A stretch of 57,735 nt of DNA, from assembly GCA_003252535.1 (NCBI GenBank), contig QKDN01000057.1:1-57735 (forward strand), written 5' to 3'. Below are positions 1 to 9,465 of the stretch, piece by piece. The notes beneath the pieces are model-generated. The model was not told where the DNA came from. It did not search any database and saw nothing but the letters and a program-made list of their open reading frames with translations. Each line of letters begins with the position of its first letter. The first letter of the stretch is position 1. The stretch comes from Campylobacterota bacterium (lineage in GTDB: Bacteria; Campylobacterota; Campylobacteria; Campylobacterales; Sulfurovaceae). The position numbers and the translations under genes are program-made.

Positions 1-82
1 TTTCCGAACCTGGAAGTCAAGCCTCCCATCGCCGATGATACTGCCGGCTACGCTGGTGGGAACGTAGGTCGCTGCCGCGTTG
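1..82 (+). rRNA. rrf: 5S ribosomal RNA, 3' part
   Basis: This is the 3' two thirds of a 5S rRNA; the 5' end lies outside the window. The sequence carries the conserved CCGAACCTGGAAGTCAAG segment of loops B and C. The helix IV-V region follows, and then the GTAGGTCGCTGCC tail typical of Campylobacterota 5S. The 3' end is placed near 82 by comparison with remembered family members and may be off by a few bases. AT-rich DNA with T runs follows (about 95-150) and could hold the operon's terminator, but I see no clear hairpin there. Confidence 0.9.
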
Positions 83-264
83 AGATTTAACTCACTTCTT
101 ATCCTTTTTCCCCTTATTAGCTTTTTTATTATTTTTTTTCTTTATTCAATCTTTTATTTATCTTTTAATACACTTACATAATATCTCATATTTACCCTTC
201 TGCCCTATATCAAGCAGCTTCTAACACTACTCTATGATACAATACAGTATGCAAAGGAGTGTAT

Positions 265-1677
265 ATGGGCAGTATTGAAATAGAGCGCAAATATCTCATG
301 GTACCTTTTATGGCAGAGAAGCTGTTGGGAGAACAGGAAATCGAATATAAGAAAGAACGTGTCCAGCAATACTATATATCGAGCCCTGAGGAACCCTATA
401 CCAGGTATCGTCACAAAGGTGATCATTACTACCGTACAGTCAAGCGTGGCGAGGGGATTATACGTGAAGAGCGCGAAGAGGAGATAGACAGGAATCTGTT
501 TGAAGCGAATCTCACTTTTATCGTCGGTCGTCCTGTCGACAAGATTCGTTATACGTTCGATTATCTTGGTGATACATATGAACTCGATATATTTGCAGGA
601 ACACTACGCGGACTGGTGTATCTTGAGATAGAATTTGATTCGTTTGAATGTGCTCACGACTTCATACTCCCGGAGCTGTTTTTGACTTTGTGTTATCGTG
701 ATGTGAGTGAAGAAGGTATGCTGAGCAATTATGCCCTGAGTACTACTGAGCATATTGTGATCGAGCCATACGGTGATAATCCGATACAATACTTCACACC
801 GGTTCGTTATGTGCTGCAACGTGCTCTATATGATTGGGCTCATGAGATATATAACGTATCGATACAGATGGGAAGTGAGCCGAATGATGTCGAAGCATTG
901 CACCGTTTTCGTGTGCACATGCGTAAGTGCCGTGCACTGCTGAGTATTTTCAAAGATTACTTTTCGCAAACAGAGCGTAAGAATCTTATGGCTGAGCTTG
1001 CCGGTATGATGCAGGCGACCAATACAAAGCGTGACAATGATGTAGCTATTATTACCTTCAATGAACTGAAAAAAGAGCTTTCCGGTTCACTCAGGGAGGC
1101 GGTCCGGGAACTTTTGGATGTATTCATGCAAAAAGACCAAAGCCTCAGCAGTGATCTAATGATATTTATGCATTCTCAGACGATCGAGGGGACGATATCT
1201 TCTCTTTTGCAAATAAAGGACAATCCTGACATATTCGGACCTGATGCAGCTACTCCGGTGATATTTGCTGCAAACAGGGTCCTTGATATACAGCTGACTA
1301 ACATCAAAGAGCGTGCCGGGAAATTGAAAACAGAGAGTATCACCGGGAAATACCATAAACTGCGTATCTTGTTCAAGAAACTCCGTTATACACTTGAGAT
1401 ACTTGAGTTCCTGGCAGACAGGAAGCTCTATGCTAAATTAAGCAAAAGACTCAAGGAGCTCCAGACTGTACTGGGAAAAATCCATGATATCGATGTACAA
1501 AGAGAAGATATCGCTATTCTGGTGAACCAGCTACAAAAAGGGGAAAAAGGGAGAAAGTTGCTTGAAAAAATGGATCGCGATCAAGCCAGACTCAAAGAGA
1601 AGTTCCTTGATCTCTATAAAGAGTTTGATGACAGAGCGGCCCGTTACAGCGATCTCTTCTTCCTGCATACATTTTAG
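265..1677 (+). CDS. CYTH-CHAD domain protein
   Basis: A 470-aa two-domain protein. Residues 1-150 form a CYTH (triphosphate tunnel metalloenzyme) domain with the EIERKYL signature at the N terminus. Residues 190-460 form an all-helical CHAD domain rich in conserved His, Arg and Lys (for example LHRFRVHMRKCRALL). CHAD domains bind inorganic polyphosphate and CYTH domains hydrolyse triphosphates or polyphosphate, so a cytosolic polyphosphate-linked role is likely. I chose ATG 265 because AAAGGAG ends 5 bases upstream; the in-frame GTG at 259 overlaps that ribosome site. A weak TACAAT -10 lies at 237-242. The gene converges on the DsrE-like gene with a 10-base gap. Confidence 0.85.
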   Translation: MGSIEIERKYLMVPFMAEKLLGEQEIEYKKERVQQYYISSPEEPYTRYRHKGDHYYRTVKRGEGIIREEREEEIDRNLFEANLTFIVGRPVDKIRYTFDYLGDTYELDIFAGTLRGLVYLEIEFDSFECAHDFILPELFLTLCYRDVSEEGMLSNYALSTTEHIVIEPYGDNPIQYFTPVRYVLQRALYDWAHEIYNVSIQMGSEPNDVEALHRFRVHMRKCRALLSIFKDYFSQTERKNLMAELAGMMQATNTKRDNDVAIITFNELKKELSGSLREAVRELLDVFMQKDQSLSSDLMIFMHSQTIEGTISSLLQIKDNPDIFGPDAATPVIFAANRVLDIQLTNIKERAGKLKTESITGKYHKLRILFKKLRYTLEILEFLADRKLYAKLSKRLKELQTVLGKIHDIDVQREDIAILVNQLQKGEKGRKLLEKMDRDQARLKEKFLDLYKEFDDRAARYSDLFFLHTF

Positions 1678-1687
1678 CGGGTGATCA

Positions 1688-2029
1688 TCAGATCGTCATC
1701 ACCGACCATTCGTCACCTTTGAGAGCTGTTGTGAGGAGCTCGCCTGTATGATTGCAGGCTATACCGATATTTTCGAGCGATTCGACAGCGCTATACTCTT
1801 CGGCGCATACAATACAGGAGCTGAATGTTACACCGTCCTTCTGCATCGAAACCACTTTGTCCCTGATAGTTTCATTGTGTACTACCCTTGTGATGGATGC
1901 ACCCCAGAACATTATATGTACCTCTTCCCAATAGCCTCTGGGGAGCGATACCCCACCGTAGAGAAGCGGGAACTTGAGGATTGAATCGTCATTATCGGTC
2001 GCTATCACAATAAGGAGTTTTGTTTTCAT
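1688..2029 (-). CDS. DsrE/DsrF-like small protein
   Basis: 113 aa. The start MKTKLLIVIATD, the middle FWGASI and the Cys pair in SSCIVCAEEY, followed by a Gly-rich tail, fit the DsrE/DsrF-like fold. Family members carry persulfide sulfur or act as small sulfur-metabolism accessories. Here it is only a fold-level call; a sulfur role is inferred from the two cysteines. The start has a good site (GAGAGGAA). It is the last gene after the PilJ/hybrid-kinase operon, 18 bases behind the kinase stop, so probably co-transcribed. Confidence 0.6.
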   Translation of the reverse strand: MKTKLLIVIATDNDDSILKFPLLYGGVSLPRGYWEEVHIMFWGASITRVVHNETIRDKVVSMQKDGVTFSSCIVCAEEYSAVESLENIGIACNHTGELLTTALKGDEWSVMTI

Positions 2030-2047
2030 GAATTTCCTCTCAATGAA

Positions 2048-5000
2048 TTACTGTTCTTTTTTTGCAATGTAGAACTCAAAAAGCCGTCTGTCGACGATGT
2101 TCGGCAGGAAGCCGTGGACATTCTCTTTTGTCAGCCTGAACTCACTGTCCAGTGGCCCGTCAATGAAAATGATGTTTTTGATATGTTTTCTTTCCAGTAT
2201 CGATGGGAGCTTGTCGTCATCTCTGAACAGTGATGCGTCCGCGAGGGAATATGAATATATTGTACTATTGATCGCTTTGAGATAGGCATCCTTGGTCGGT
2301 GCCATATCCACCTTGTATCCCTCATCGCCCAGTACAGCTCTAAAGAGTTTACCGCTGATGATATCCTCTTTATAGAGTATGATATCCATGCTTTCGTGTT
2401 CACTGCTGACCTTCTCGGGGAAATACTCTTTGATCATATCGAACAGCAGAGGCAGTTCGAGCGGTTTGGCGAGGAAGTTGTCCATACCTTCAGAAAGCAT
2501 CCGTTCCCTGTCCCCTTTGAGGTTGTTGGCTGTCAGTGCGATGATAGGTATATGGGGTAGATTGTTCTCCTCTTCGTATGCGAGTATCGCATGGGTCGAT
2601 TCAATACCGCTCATGACCGGCATCTGGACGTCCATCAGGATCATATCGTAGCGGTTCTTCTGACGCAGTTCGAAGGCCTCCTGACCGTTGTTTGCCAGGT
2701 CGATATCGACACCCTTGCTGCTGAGGGAGTGTTCGATAAGCCGTTGGTTGATGCGGTTGTCCTCGGCGACGAGGATATGGAGGTCTTTGAAAGCGATGAA
2801 CTCTTTTGCAGGTGAGGCTTTCGGGCTGCTCTCAGCCTCTGTCTGCATAGCATATTTGAGCGCCTTTTGGAGCTTTGTGAAATTAAATGGCTTGAGGATG
2901 ACCGAGTCGCTTCCTTCGATATTGTATCTGTTGGTATAGTGTCGGGATATATGGATCACTTTCATATTCGGCAACACGGGATAGTTATCGATCTCCTGGT
3001 CGGAGATATCCTCGAGGATAATGATATCAGGTCTCTTTGCGTCTTCCTGGGCATGGAGAGCGTCTAGGCTCTCATACTCCTGGTAGCTTGCCCCGGTAGC
3101 CAGTACATAGCGCCCCATATAGTTCTGCATTTTCTCATATTTGGCATCAGGTGCTGCTATGTAGCCGACCTTTGCATTGATCTGTTCGAATTGCAGCGGC
3201 GTACCGTTTCTGAGTGAGATAGTGAAGAAGAAAGTAGAACCCTGGCCTTTTTCGCTCTCGATATCGAGGTTGCCGCCCATCGCCTGGATGAAACGCTTGG
3301 AGATGGTGAGACCCAGACCAGTACCGCCGAACTTTCGGCTGGTGGAGATATCTTCCTGTGCAAATGCTGTAAAGATATTCTTTTTCTTCTCTTTGTCTAC
3401 CCCGATACCGGTGTCTTTGACATAGAAATAGAGGGTCGATATCTCGTCATCGATATGGACAGCTTCGATACCCATATCGATCGAGCCCTGCGGCGGTGTG
3501 AACTTGATAGCATTGCTGACAAGGTTGGTGAGGACCTGGTTGATCTTGGTCGGATCGCCGTACAGCTTGGTCCTGATGGCCGGATCGATGAAGAGCCTGA
3601 GGCTGATATTCTTCTCTCCGGCTTTCGCCCCGTAGGTCTCGACGGAGGTCTCAAAGGTCTTGAACGGATCGAAGAGTATCTCTTCGAGCTCGACGTTCTT
3701 TTCCTGTATCTTGGCCAGGTCGAGGATGTCGTTGACGATCACCAGAAGGTTTTCCGAGCTGGTATTGATGATCTGTACGAACTGCTCCTGCTCGCTGTCG
3801 AGCTTTGTCTTTTTCAACAGCTGGGCAAACCCAAGAATACCGTTCAGCGGTGTCCGTATCTCGTGTGACATATTCGCAAGGAAGAGGTCCTTGGTACGGT
3901 TGGCACTGGCGATGGTATCTGCCATGAACTGATAGATTTTCAGCTTGTCCTTTCGCTTGATGATCTCGTTGAGCTCATCCCTCTGTGCTTCGTCCAGGTT
4001 GAGACTGATGTTGTTCAGTGCGGTGATGAACCCCAGGGCATCTTCCCTGACAGCGCTGAAGATCATATGGAGGATGTAGATCGAGAGGATCAGCAGAAAG
4101 AGTATCCCAAGCTGGATATAGAAACGTTTGTCGAGAAGATTGATGTTGTCTGCGATGATCGCTTCAGCCTGTCCGCTCAGGGCCGCCTGTATCAGCTTCA
4201 GCTCTCCGATACGTTTGTCTTTGACCTTGCTCCAGTTCTCTGTCTCTGCCTTGTCGTCCAAACCCTGCATAGAATTGAAGATGATCTTGCTTCGGTTGTT
4301 TTCGAGGTCTGCACTTTGCTGGTACTTCGATACATAGCCGCCAAGCTTTTTGGCGAGCCTTTCATCGTCGATATTGACCATGGCCGGGATATACTGCTTG
4401 CTTATGAGCGTGTCCCAGTACTGGTAGTCTTTTGCGATGAGAGGCTCCGCTGCGATGATCTTGGAGGCGATGAATCCCTTCTCGATCGTCTCGACATGGT
4501 TGAGTCGGAGAATATCTACATAGAGCCTGAGGATATCCTTGTTTGATCTCGGATCATTCAGGTTGAGGATATTGTCCAGACCGATCGAACGGAGAAAAAC
4601 GAAAAGGGTACTGCTCTCTTTTTCCACGCTCAGTTTTTCCTGGAGCTTCACGATCTCACCGATAAGGGTCTTTGTGTAGGTGTTGACATATTTGTTGAAG
4701 AAGAACTGGTCGAATTCGATGGTATTGAGCTTGATCCTTGCCCTCACGAGCTTGAGGTCGTCATAGAGCTGGGAGAGGGCTTCCTGGTCTTCGGAGACTG
4801 CGATGAGCCCGCCCAGGAGCTGGTCGACCTTCTTTTGCTGCGCTTCAAGCTGTCTGAACCAGGATACTCCGTCACTGTCGAGGGTATAGCGTGTTGCCAG
4901 ATAGAACTCATCGTCAAGATTGCCGATGAGTGCTTCGAGTTCCTTCATCTGTTCAAGGTTGGTGCGCATATCGGTCGCTTTGTTTATCTCGCCATACCCC

Positions 5001-5080
5001 ATATAGGTGTAGTACGAGAGTATAAGGACCATCAGTGCGATAGGTATCTGCAACGCAGCTTCAAAGATTTTATTCTTCAT
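2048..5080 (-). CDS. hybrid sensor histidine kinase with several receiver domains
   Basis: 1010 aa. A transmembrane helix (about 8-28) and a second (about 322-342) enclose a large helical periplasmic domain of about 290 residues, distantly like NIT/four-helix sensors. Then come HisKA ([12 protein letters not shown], His406), HATPase (Asn523 in the N box, DTGIGV, GGTGLGL), a degenerate receiver (about 635-745, no acidic pair but ILKPF kept), and a canonical receiver (E773/D774, phospho-acceptor D817 in [11 protein letters not shown]872). The C-terminal 110 residues look like a third, badly eroded receiver. It follows three exported PilJ-type genes in one operon, which suggests those proteins feed its periplasmic domain. 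No DNA-binding output is present, so the partner regulator is elsewhere. Confidence 0.9.
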   Translation of the reverse strand: MKNKIFEAALQIPIALMVLILSYYTYMGYGEINKATDMRTNLEQMKELEALIGNLDDEFYLATRYTLDSDGVSWFRQLEAQQKKVDQLLGGLIAVSEDQEALSQLYDDLKLVRARIKLNTIEFDQFFFNKYVNTYTKTLIGEIVKLQEKLSVEKESSTLFVFLRSIGLDNILNLNDPRSNKDILRLYVDILRLNHVETIEKGFIASKIIAAEPLIAKDYQYWDTLISKQYIPAMVNIDDERLAKKLGGYVSKYQQSADLENNRSKIIFNSMQGLDDKAETENWSKVKDKRIGELKLIQAALSGQAEAIIADNINLLDKRFYIQLGILFLLILSIYILHMIFSAVREDALGFITALNNISLNLDEAQRDELNEIIKRKDKLKIYQFMADTIASANRTKDLFLANMSHEIRTPLNGILGFAQLLKKTKLDSEQEQFVQIINTSSENLLVIVNDILDLAKIQEKNVELEEILFDPFKTFETSVETYGAKAGEKNISLRLFIDPAIRTKLYGDPTKINQVLTNLVSNAIKFTPPQGSIDMGIEAVHIDDEISTLYFYVKDTGIGVDKEKKKNIFTAFAQEDISTSRKFGGTGLGLTISKRFIQAMGGNLDIESEKGQGSTFFFTISLRNGTPLQFEQINAKVGYIAAPDAKYEKMQNYMGRYVLATGASYQEYESLDALHAQEDAKRPDIIILEDISDQEIDNYPVLPNMKVIHISRHYTNRYNIEGSDSVILKPFNFTKLQKALKYAMQTEAESSPKASPAKEFIAFKDLHILVAEDNRINQRLIEHSLSSKGVDIDLANNGQEAFELRQKNRYDMILMDVQMPVMSGIESTHAILAYEEENNLPHIPIIALTANNLKGDRERMLSEGMDNFLAKPLELPLLFDMIKEYFPEKVSSEHESMDIILYKEDIISGKLFRAVLGDEGYKVDMAPTKDAYLKAINSTIYSYSLADASLFRDDDKLPSILERKHIKNIIFIDGPLDSEFRLTKENVHGFLPNIVDRRLFEFYIAKKEQ

Positions 5081-5092
5081 ACCGACTCCGGA

Positions 5093-5854
5093 CTATTGGT
5101 TTTTACTGTGGAATGTCTCGAGGACATGGACGCTTTTTTTGACCTCGCTGGAGACGAGCAAAATGATATTGGGCATATTGTTCCCCATTTTGTTCTCCAG
5201 GAAGCTCTTGAGCACGAGCCAGTTGGCCTTGAGCATTTCAAGATCTTTGAGCCTGTCGCCACTGTATTGGTATTCCTCACCGGCACTGTCGATATCGCTC
5301 TCCATCTGTGTCATCGCCTCGCTGAGCATCTCGTTGTAGACACTGTTGTCAGGTTCGATCATCATCGCCATATAGTATTTGGTCATCCGTTCTATCAGGT
5401 ACGCCATATCTTTCATCTTGATGAGCATTGCCTCTTCTTTGGAAGGGGTGTACTTGAGGTTCTGGCTGATCGTCTCGGCACCTTCGAGGAGCACCTCGCT
5501 GTAGTCGAGCATCAAAGCTGGGTTCTCTTTTTCGAACGGGTCTTTGAGTACTTCGAGCATCTTCCCTTTGCTGTAGTCGAGGAAGGTAAGGATATCTTTG
5601 GAATCTTCGTCTTTTGTCGATCGGGCTATGAGGCGGAACTGGGCATCGAGGTCGTCGAGCCCCTGCTTGACAAGCTCCCTGACATAGGTTTTGCCGGGGT
5701 TGTGATAGAGGAAGAGATAGTTCTTGACCACCTCCTGGCTCCCCAGCCTGATGTTTTCCGAAGCCTCAAGGAGCGATACCTGGCTACGGATGGAAGCAGC
5801 CTGGAGGAGTGAACCCGCGACGATCAAAAGCGAAAGATATCCGGAGAGCCTCAT
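5093..5854 (-). CDS. exported PilJ-like helical protein, degenerate copy
   Basis: 253 aa with an N-terminal signal peptide (MRLSGYLSLLIVAGSLLQAA). The rest is helical and about the same length as the two upstream PilJ-type proteins. Its segments NIRLGSQEVVKNYLF and MKDMAYLIERMTKYYMA align by position with their QRMLSQR boxes, but the hallmark Gly-Arg-Gln-Arg-Met residues are gone. I read it as a diverged third member of a tandem duplication that has lost the ligand-box consensus. It lies 3 bases after the previous gene and 12 before the hybrid kinase. It probably acts in the periplasm with them; the ligand is unknown. Confidence 0.65.
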   Translation of the reverse strand: MRLSGYLSLLIVAGSLLQAASIRSQVSLLEASENIRLGSQEVVKNYLFLYHNPGKTYVRELVKQGLDDLDAQFRLIARSTKDEDSKDILTFLDYSKGKMLEVLKDPFEKENPALMLDYSEVLLEGAETISQNLKYTPSKEEAMLIKMKDMAYLIERMTKYYMAMMIEPDNSVYNEMLSEAMTQMESDIDSAGEEYQYSGDRLKDLEMLKANWLVLKSFLENKMGNNMPNIILLVSSEVKKSVHVLETFHSKNQ

Positions 5855-5857
5855 GAT

Positions 5858-6631
5858 CTATTTCCCCTGGAGCGTAGCGGCATACATCCCCACTATCTCA
5901 TTCATTTTTGCAGTGATGTTGTCCGTAGTGGAGTAGACGATCTTGGGGAGACCGCCTTTTTCGATATTGAGATAGAACTTGTAGACGATCTTCCACATCT
6001 TCTCTACCTCTTTGAGCTCTGCGGTGATCTCCGGGGTGTTCTTCTCATAGCTCAGAAGCTGTTTGAGTATATCGTCGAACTCCTTGACCGTCTCTTTCAT
6101 CTGGATGATCGTGTTGTCATCTTTGACCCCAGCCTGGTAGGCGATATAGTACTTTGCGATCCTTTGTGAAAGCATCCTTGTCTTGCCTGAGATATCGAGG
6201 ATCACATTCGCCTGCTGGGACTCGGTCAGTGCTTTGACGACATAGTCGCTCCCTTCGAGCATCGATTCGCTGAGGTCGAGCATGATCGTACCGTTCTCCA
6301 CGCTGTAGGCTTCATTGGAGAGGGCTTCGAACTCCTGCAAGCTCATATCGACGAAGGCTATGAGGTTGTGTATCTCATCATCCTTGATCTCCGAGTTGAG
6401 CGTCTGTTGTGCCGTTTTGAACTCTATAAGGCTCTCTTTGAGCTGTTTGAGGGCATTCGATTTGTTGATACCCCTCCCGGCGTAGAAGTAATCCTTTGCC
6501 ATTCTCTGTGTGAGCATCCTTTGCTTGCCGGCAACATCGACGATGTGTTTGGCAGGTGCCGCATCGGCGAAGAGCATACTTGAGACCAGGAGCGTCCCGA
6601 TCGTGGCTGTTTTGATAATGGTTTGAAACAT
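5858..6631 (-). CDS. exported protein with two PilJ-type domains
   Basis: 257 aa from ATG 6631, chosen because AAGGAG lies 6 bases upstream and the signal peptide (MFQTIIKTATIGTLLVSSML, cut near AFADAA-A) then starts correctly. The longer reading from 6658 would overlap the previous gene. Two repeats each begin with a PilJ box: GKQRMLTQRMAKDY at 35-48 and GKTRMLSQRIAKYY at 149-162. Each is followed by about 80 helical residues. PilJ domains (type IV pili methyl-accepting chemotaxis transducer N-terminal) normally sit inside membrane sensors such as NarX or PilJ. Here they form a free exported protein with no membrane anchor or output. Middle gene of the sensor operon. Confidence 0.75.
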   Translation of the reverse strand: MFQTIIKTATIGTLLVSSMLFADAAPAKHIVDVAGKQRMLTQRMAKDYFYAGRGINKSNALKQLKESLIEFKTAQQTLNSEIKDDEIHNLIAFVDMSLQEFEALSNEAYSVENGTIMLDLSESMLEGSDYVVKALTESQQANVILDISGKTRMLSQRIAKYYIAYQAGVKDDNTIIQMKETVKEFDDILKQLLSYEKNTPEITAELKEVEKMWKIVYKFYLNIEKGGLPKIVYSTTDNITAKMNEIVGMYAATLQGK

Positions 6632-6641
6632 AACTCTCTCC

Positions 6642-7409
6642 TTATTTGACATCTTCATAGAGTGCGGTGATTTCGTTCATCTTCCCGGTGATCTTGTCGG
6701 AAGACTTTGCTATGAGACTGGGGATAAATTTTTTGGATTGCGAGGCACCGAGCATTTCGAAGAACATGAAATCTTTTTTGACCTGCTCAAGTCCCTGTTT
6801 GATCAGGTCTGTGTTCTTGTCGTAAGCTGCAAGCTTCTTCTGGGCGTCCTGGAACTGGGTGAGAGCGTCGATGAGCTTCTGGTCGTCTTTGGCTACTCCC
6901 CATACCTTGAGCATATAGAGGCTTCCGAGTCGCTGCGAGAGCATTCTCTGACGTCCCGAGATATTGATGATCTCACCTACGCTGTGGGTCGAGGTGGCGG
7001 TGATGGCGAGCGTCGCTTTGTGTGCGGCCGCGAGGAGCTTTTCGACCTCATCAAAGAGAGCGCTTGCCTCCTCTTTGGTCGGTGCTGCGAGGAGTTTCGC
7101 TTTGGTCGGGTCCCAGAGGGCTTTGACCTCTGCAAGGGCATCGGATGAGGCTTTGTCCTTGCCATCTGAGAATTTGATCAGGTCGTTCAGAGTCTCTTCA
7201 AAGAGCTGTGAGGACTCATCGAGTACTTTTTTGGGATCGCCGTAGAGCATATTCATCCCGACCATCGAATAGCTTTTCATCATTCTTTGCGACAGCATTC
7301 TTTGTCTACCCGCTTTGTTGATCGCTTCGTTGAGCGTGGCGATCTCGGCTTCGGCAAACGTGAGCAGTGAAAGCAATATGAGCAGTATGCCCAGAAGTCT
7401 TTTGTGCAT
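6642..7409 (-). CDS. exported protein with two PilJ-type domains
   Basis: 255 aa, first gene of the operon. The signal peptide is about 1-21 (LLGILLILLSLLTFAEA). Two PilJ boxes, GRQRMLSQRMMKSY (35-48) and GRQRMLSQRLGSLY (152-165), start two similar helical halves, so the gene is itself an internal duplication. It has the same plan as the next gene. The box is identical to the one in nitrate/nitrite-type sensors, so a small anion is a reasonable but unproven ligand. The start has GGATGGGAA upstream. The 112 bases before it hold an imperfect palindrome (about 7470-7485, TCACTGATATTCGTGA) that could be an operator. Confidence 0.75.
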   Translation of the reverse strand: MHKRLLGILLILLSLLTFAEAEIATLNEAINKAGRQRMLSQRMMKSYSMVGMNMLYGDPKKVLDESSQLFEETLNDLIKFSDGKDKASSDALAEVKALWDPTKAKLLAAPTKEEASALFDEVEKLLAAAHKATLAITATSTHSVGEIINISGRQRMLSQRLGSLYMLKVWGVAKDDQKLIDALTQFQDAQKKLAAYDKNTDLIKQGLEQVKKDFMFFEMLGASQSKKFIPSLIAKSSDKITGKMNEITALYEDVK

Positions 7410-7521
7410 TTCCCATCCTTAGTTATTGAGATATAGCTTTTATGATACTACTATCACAGTAACATTTCACTGATATTCGTGATATATTTTCTCTATATCG
7501 GCGGGATGTTTCCATGCGTCG

Positions 7522-8202
7522 CTAGAGCTGCCAGTTGATGGGAGCTTTCCCGTGTGAGCTGAGATATTCGTTGGCCCTGCTGAAGGGGCGCGAGCCGAAA
7601 AACCCCCGGTAGGCTGAGAGCGGGGAGGGGTGGGGGCTGCTGATGACGAGATGGCGGCTGCGGTCTATCGCCGCCCCTTTCTTCTGGGCGTAGCTCCCCC
7701 AGAGGATGAAGACGACATGCTTGCACTTTTCGTTGACGGCCTCGATGATACGGTCGGTGAACATCTCCCATCCCATGCTCTGGTGGGAGTTGCTCTTGCC
7801 CGCTTCCACCGTGAGGGTGGCATTGAGCAGCAGCACCCCCTGTTCGGCCCAGGGCTGGAGGTATCCTGTATGGGAGTTGTCGACGCCGAGGTCACTGAGG
7901 AGCTCCTGGTTGATATTGAGCAGCGACTTGGGGAGCGGCCTGACATCGGGCATCACCGAGAAGCACAGCCCGTGGGCATGGCCGGGGGTGGGGTAGGGGT
8001 CCTGCCCGATGATCACCACTTTGACCCTGTCCAGCGGGGTGGAGTTGAGCGCATTGAACCAGAACGGCGCCTGGGGGAGTATCTTCTTGCCGCTTTTAAG
8101 CTCGCTGAGGAGGAAGCTCTTGAGCTCCTTCATATAGGGTTTTTCGAACTCATCCCCGAGCGCTTCGAGCCATGAGGCCTCAAGATCGATCTTTTTTTCC
8201 AT
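7522..8202 (-). CDS. ung: uracil-DNA glycosylase
   Basis: 226 aa, full family-1 length. It removes uracil from DNA and starts base-excision repair. Diagnostic motifs are present: the water-activating loop [13 protein letters not shown], the uracil-binding LLLNATLTV, and the DNA-intercalating loop [13 protein letters not shown], followed by SRANEYL. The start at 8202 has AAGGAG at the right distance. It lies 9 bases downstream of the flavoprotein gene on the same strand and is likely co-transcribed with the DHH and Rrf2 genes. Confidence 0.96.
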   Translation of the reverse strand: MEKKIDLEASWLEALGDEFEKPYMKELKSFLLSELKSGKKILPQAPFWFNALNSTPLDRVKVVIIGQDPYPTPGHAHGLCFSVMPDVRPLPKSLLNINQELLSDLGVDNSHTGYLQPWAEQGVLLLNATLTVEAGKSNSHQSMGWEMFTDRIIEAVNEKCKHVVFILWGSYAQKKGAAIDRSRHLVISSPHPSPLSAYRGFFGSRPFSRANEYLSSHGKAPINWQL

Positions 8203-8211
8203 TGCCGCTCC

Positions 8212-9456
8212 TTATTGCTTTTGGTTTCCCAGCTGTCCCGCGACGAAGCCGCTGGCAAAGGACCACTGGAGGTTGTACCCGCCGCACGGGCCGTCGATAT
8301 CGACCACTTCACCGCAGAAGTAGAGACCGCCGACGAGCCTGCTCTCCATGCTTTTGGGGTCGATCTCCTTGAGACTGATCCCGCCGCGGGTGATCATCGC
8401 TTTGGCGAAGCCGTCGTGTCCGGTGATGGTCAGGGGCATCGTGATGAGCAGGTCGATGAGCTGCTCTTTGAGTACACCGGGGAGCTTCGAGTACCCCTGC
8501 GCCGGTTCTGCACCGAGCATCCCGCAGATCACCGTAGCGAGGGAGCCGGGGATGAGGGAGGCGAGGATATCGGAGAGGCTAGCGCCAGGTTCTTTGGCGA
8601 GCTGTGCTTTGATATGACCGTAGAGCTCTTCGCGGTTGCGCCCCCTGACGAGATTGGACAGCAGCGGTACACGCTCCATGCTGTGGAGCAGCGGGGTGAT
8701 CTCGCGGGAGAAGTCGAGCACCACCGGCCCCCTGATCCCCTCCTTGGTGAAGATGAGGTCGCCGACCGCTTTGAGCTTCCGATATTTCTTGATATCGACC
8801 CGGAGCTCGACGCCGGGGAGGGTATCGGCGCGGCATTCACTTACCCATTTCTCCTCGGTGGAGAGGGGCATCATCGCTGGGAAGAGCTCGGTGACGGAGT
8901 GGCCGAGCATCGCCGCGAGACGGTAGCCGTCCCCCTCGGCGCCCAGCTGCGGGTACCCCATCCCGCCCGTGGCGATAAGGAGATGGTGCGCTTCGAATGC
9001 CCCTTTGGGGGTCGTGACGGTAAAATATTCTTCTTTGGAGAGAGCGGTTACGGGGGCGGCGGTGACGACGGTGATGCCGAGCCGCTCCATCTCTGCACGC
9101 AGTGCGTCGATGATGGTCTGCGAGCTATGCCCTACGGGGAAGATGCGGAACCCGTCGGGGGCGTGGGTGGCGACACCGATGGAGTCCATGAACTCCCGCA
9201 GCGCGCGGTGGTCGAATCGTTGCAGAACATCGCGCATGAACCTCCCGTCGCGGCCGAACTTCTCCATGAAGCTCTCGTTGGGGAGGGTATTGGTGAGGTT
9301 GCAGCGACCGCCGCCTGTCGCCTTGAGCTTGGCGGCGATATGGGAAAGTTTTTCCAGGAGGAGTACCTTTTTCCCCTCACGGGCAGCGCTGATGGCACCC
9401 ATGATGCCGCATGCGCCGCCGCCGATGACGATGAGGTCATACATGGGGTGATCCAT
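8212..9456 (-). CDS. HI0933/BaiN-like FAD-dependent oxidoreductase
   Basis: 414 aa. The N-terminal FAD-binding Rossmann motif is DLIVIGGGACGIMGA. KLKATGGGRCNLTN follows at about 45, then the C-terminal GGYNLQWSFASGFVAG that closes the FAD site. The KATGGGRCN box is the signature of the HI0933/YhiN (aminoacetone oxidase/BaiN-like) family, whose physiological substrate is poorly known. It is cytosolic. An internal ATG (MYDLIV, 9444) is an alternative start. It lies 9 bases after the DHH gene and is followed by ung. Confidence 0.85.
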   Translation of the reverse strand: MDHPMYDLIVIGGGACGIMGAISAAREGKKVLLLEKLSHIAAKLKATGGGRCNLTNTLPNESFMEKFGRDGRFMRDVLQRFDHRALREFMDSIGVATHAPDGFRIFPVGHSSQTIIDALRAEMERLGITVVTAAPVTALSKEEYFTVTTPKGAFEAHHLLIATGGMGYPQLGAEGDGYRLAAMLGHSVTELFPAMMPLSTEEKWVSECRADTLPGVELRVDIKKYRKLKAVGDLIFTKEGIRGPVVLDFSREITPLLHSMERVPLLSNLVRGRNREELYGHIKAQLAKEPGASLSDILASLIPGSLATVICGMLGAEPAQGYSKLPGVLKEQLIDLLITMPLTITGHDGFAKAMITRGGISLKEIDPKSMESRLVGGLYFCGEVVDIDGPCGGYNLQWSFASGFVAGQLGNQKQ

Positions 9457-9465
9457 GAGAAGCTG

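Noticed and set aside
83-264. A tRNA after the 5S rRNA
   Set aside because: AT-rich sequence with no cloverleaf or conserved TTCGA arm.
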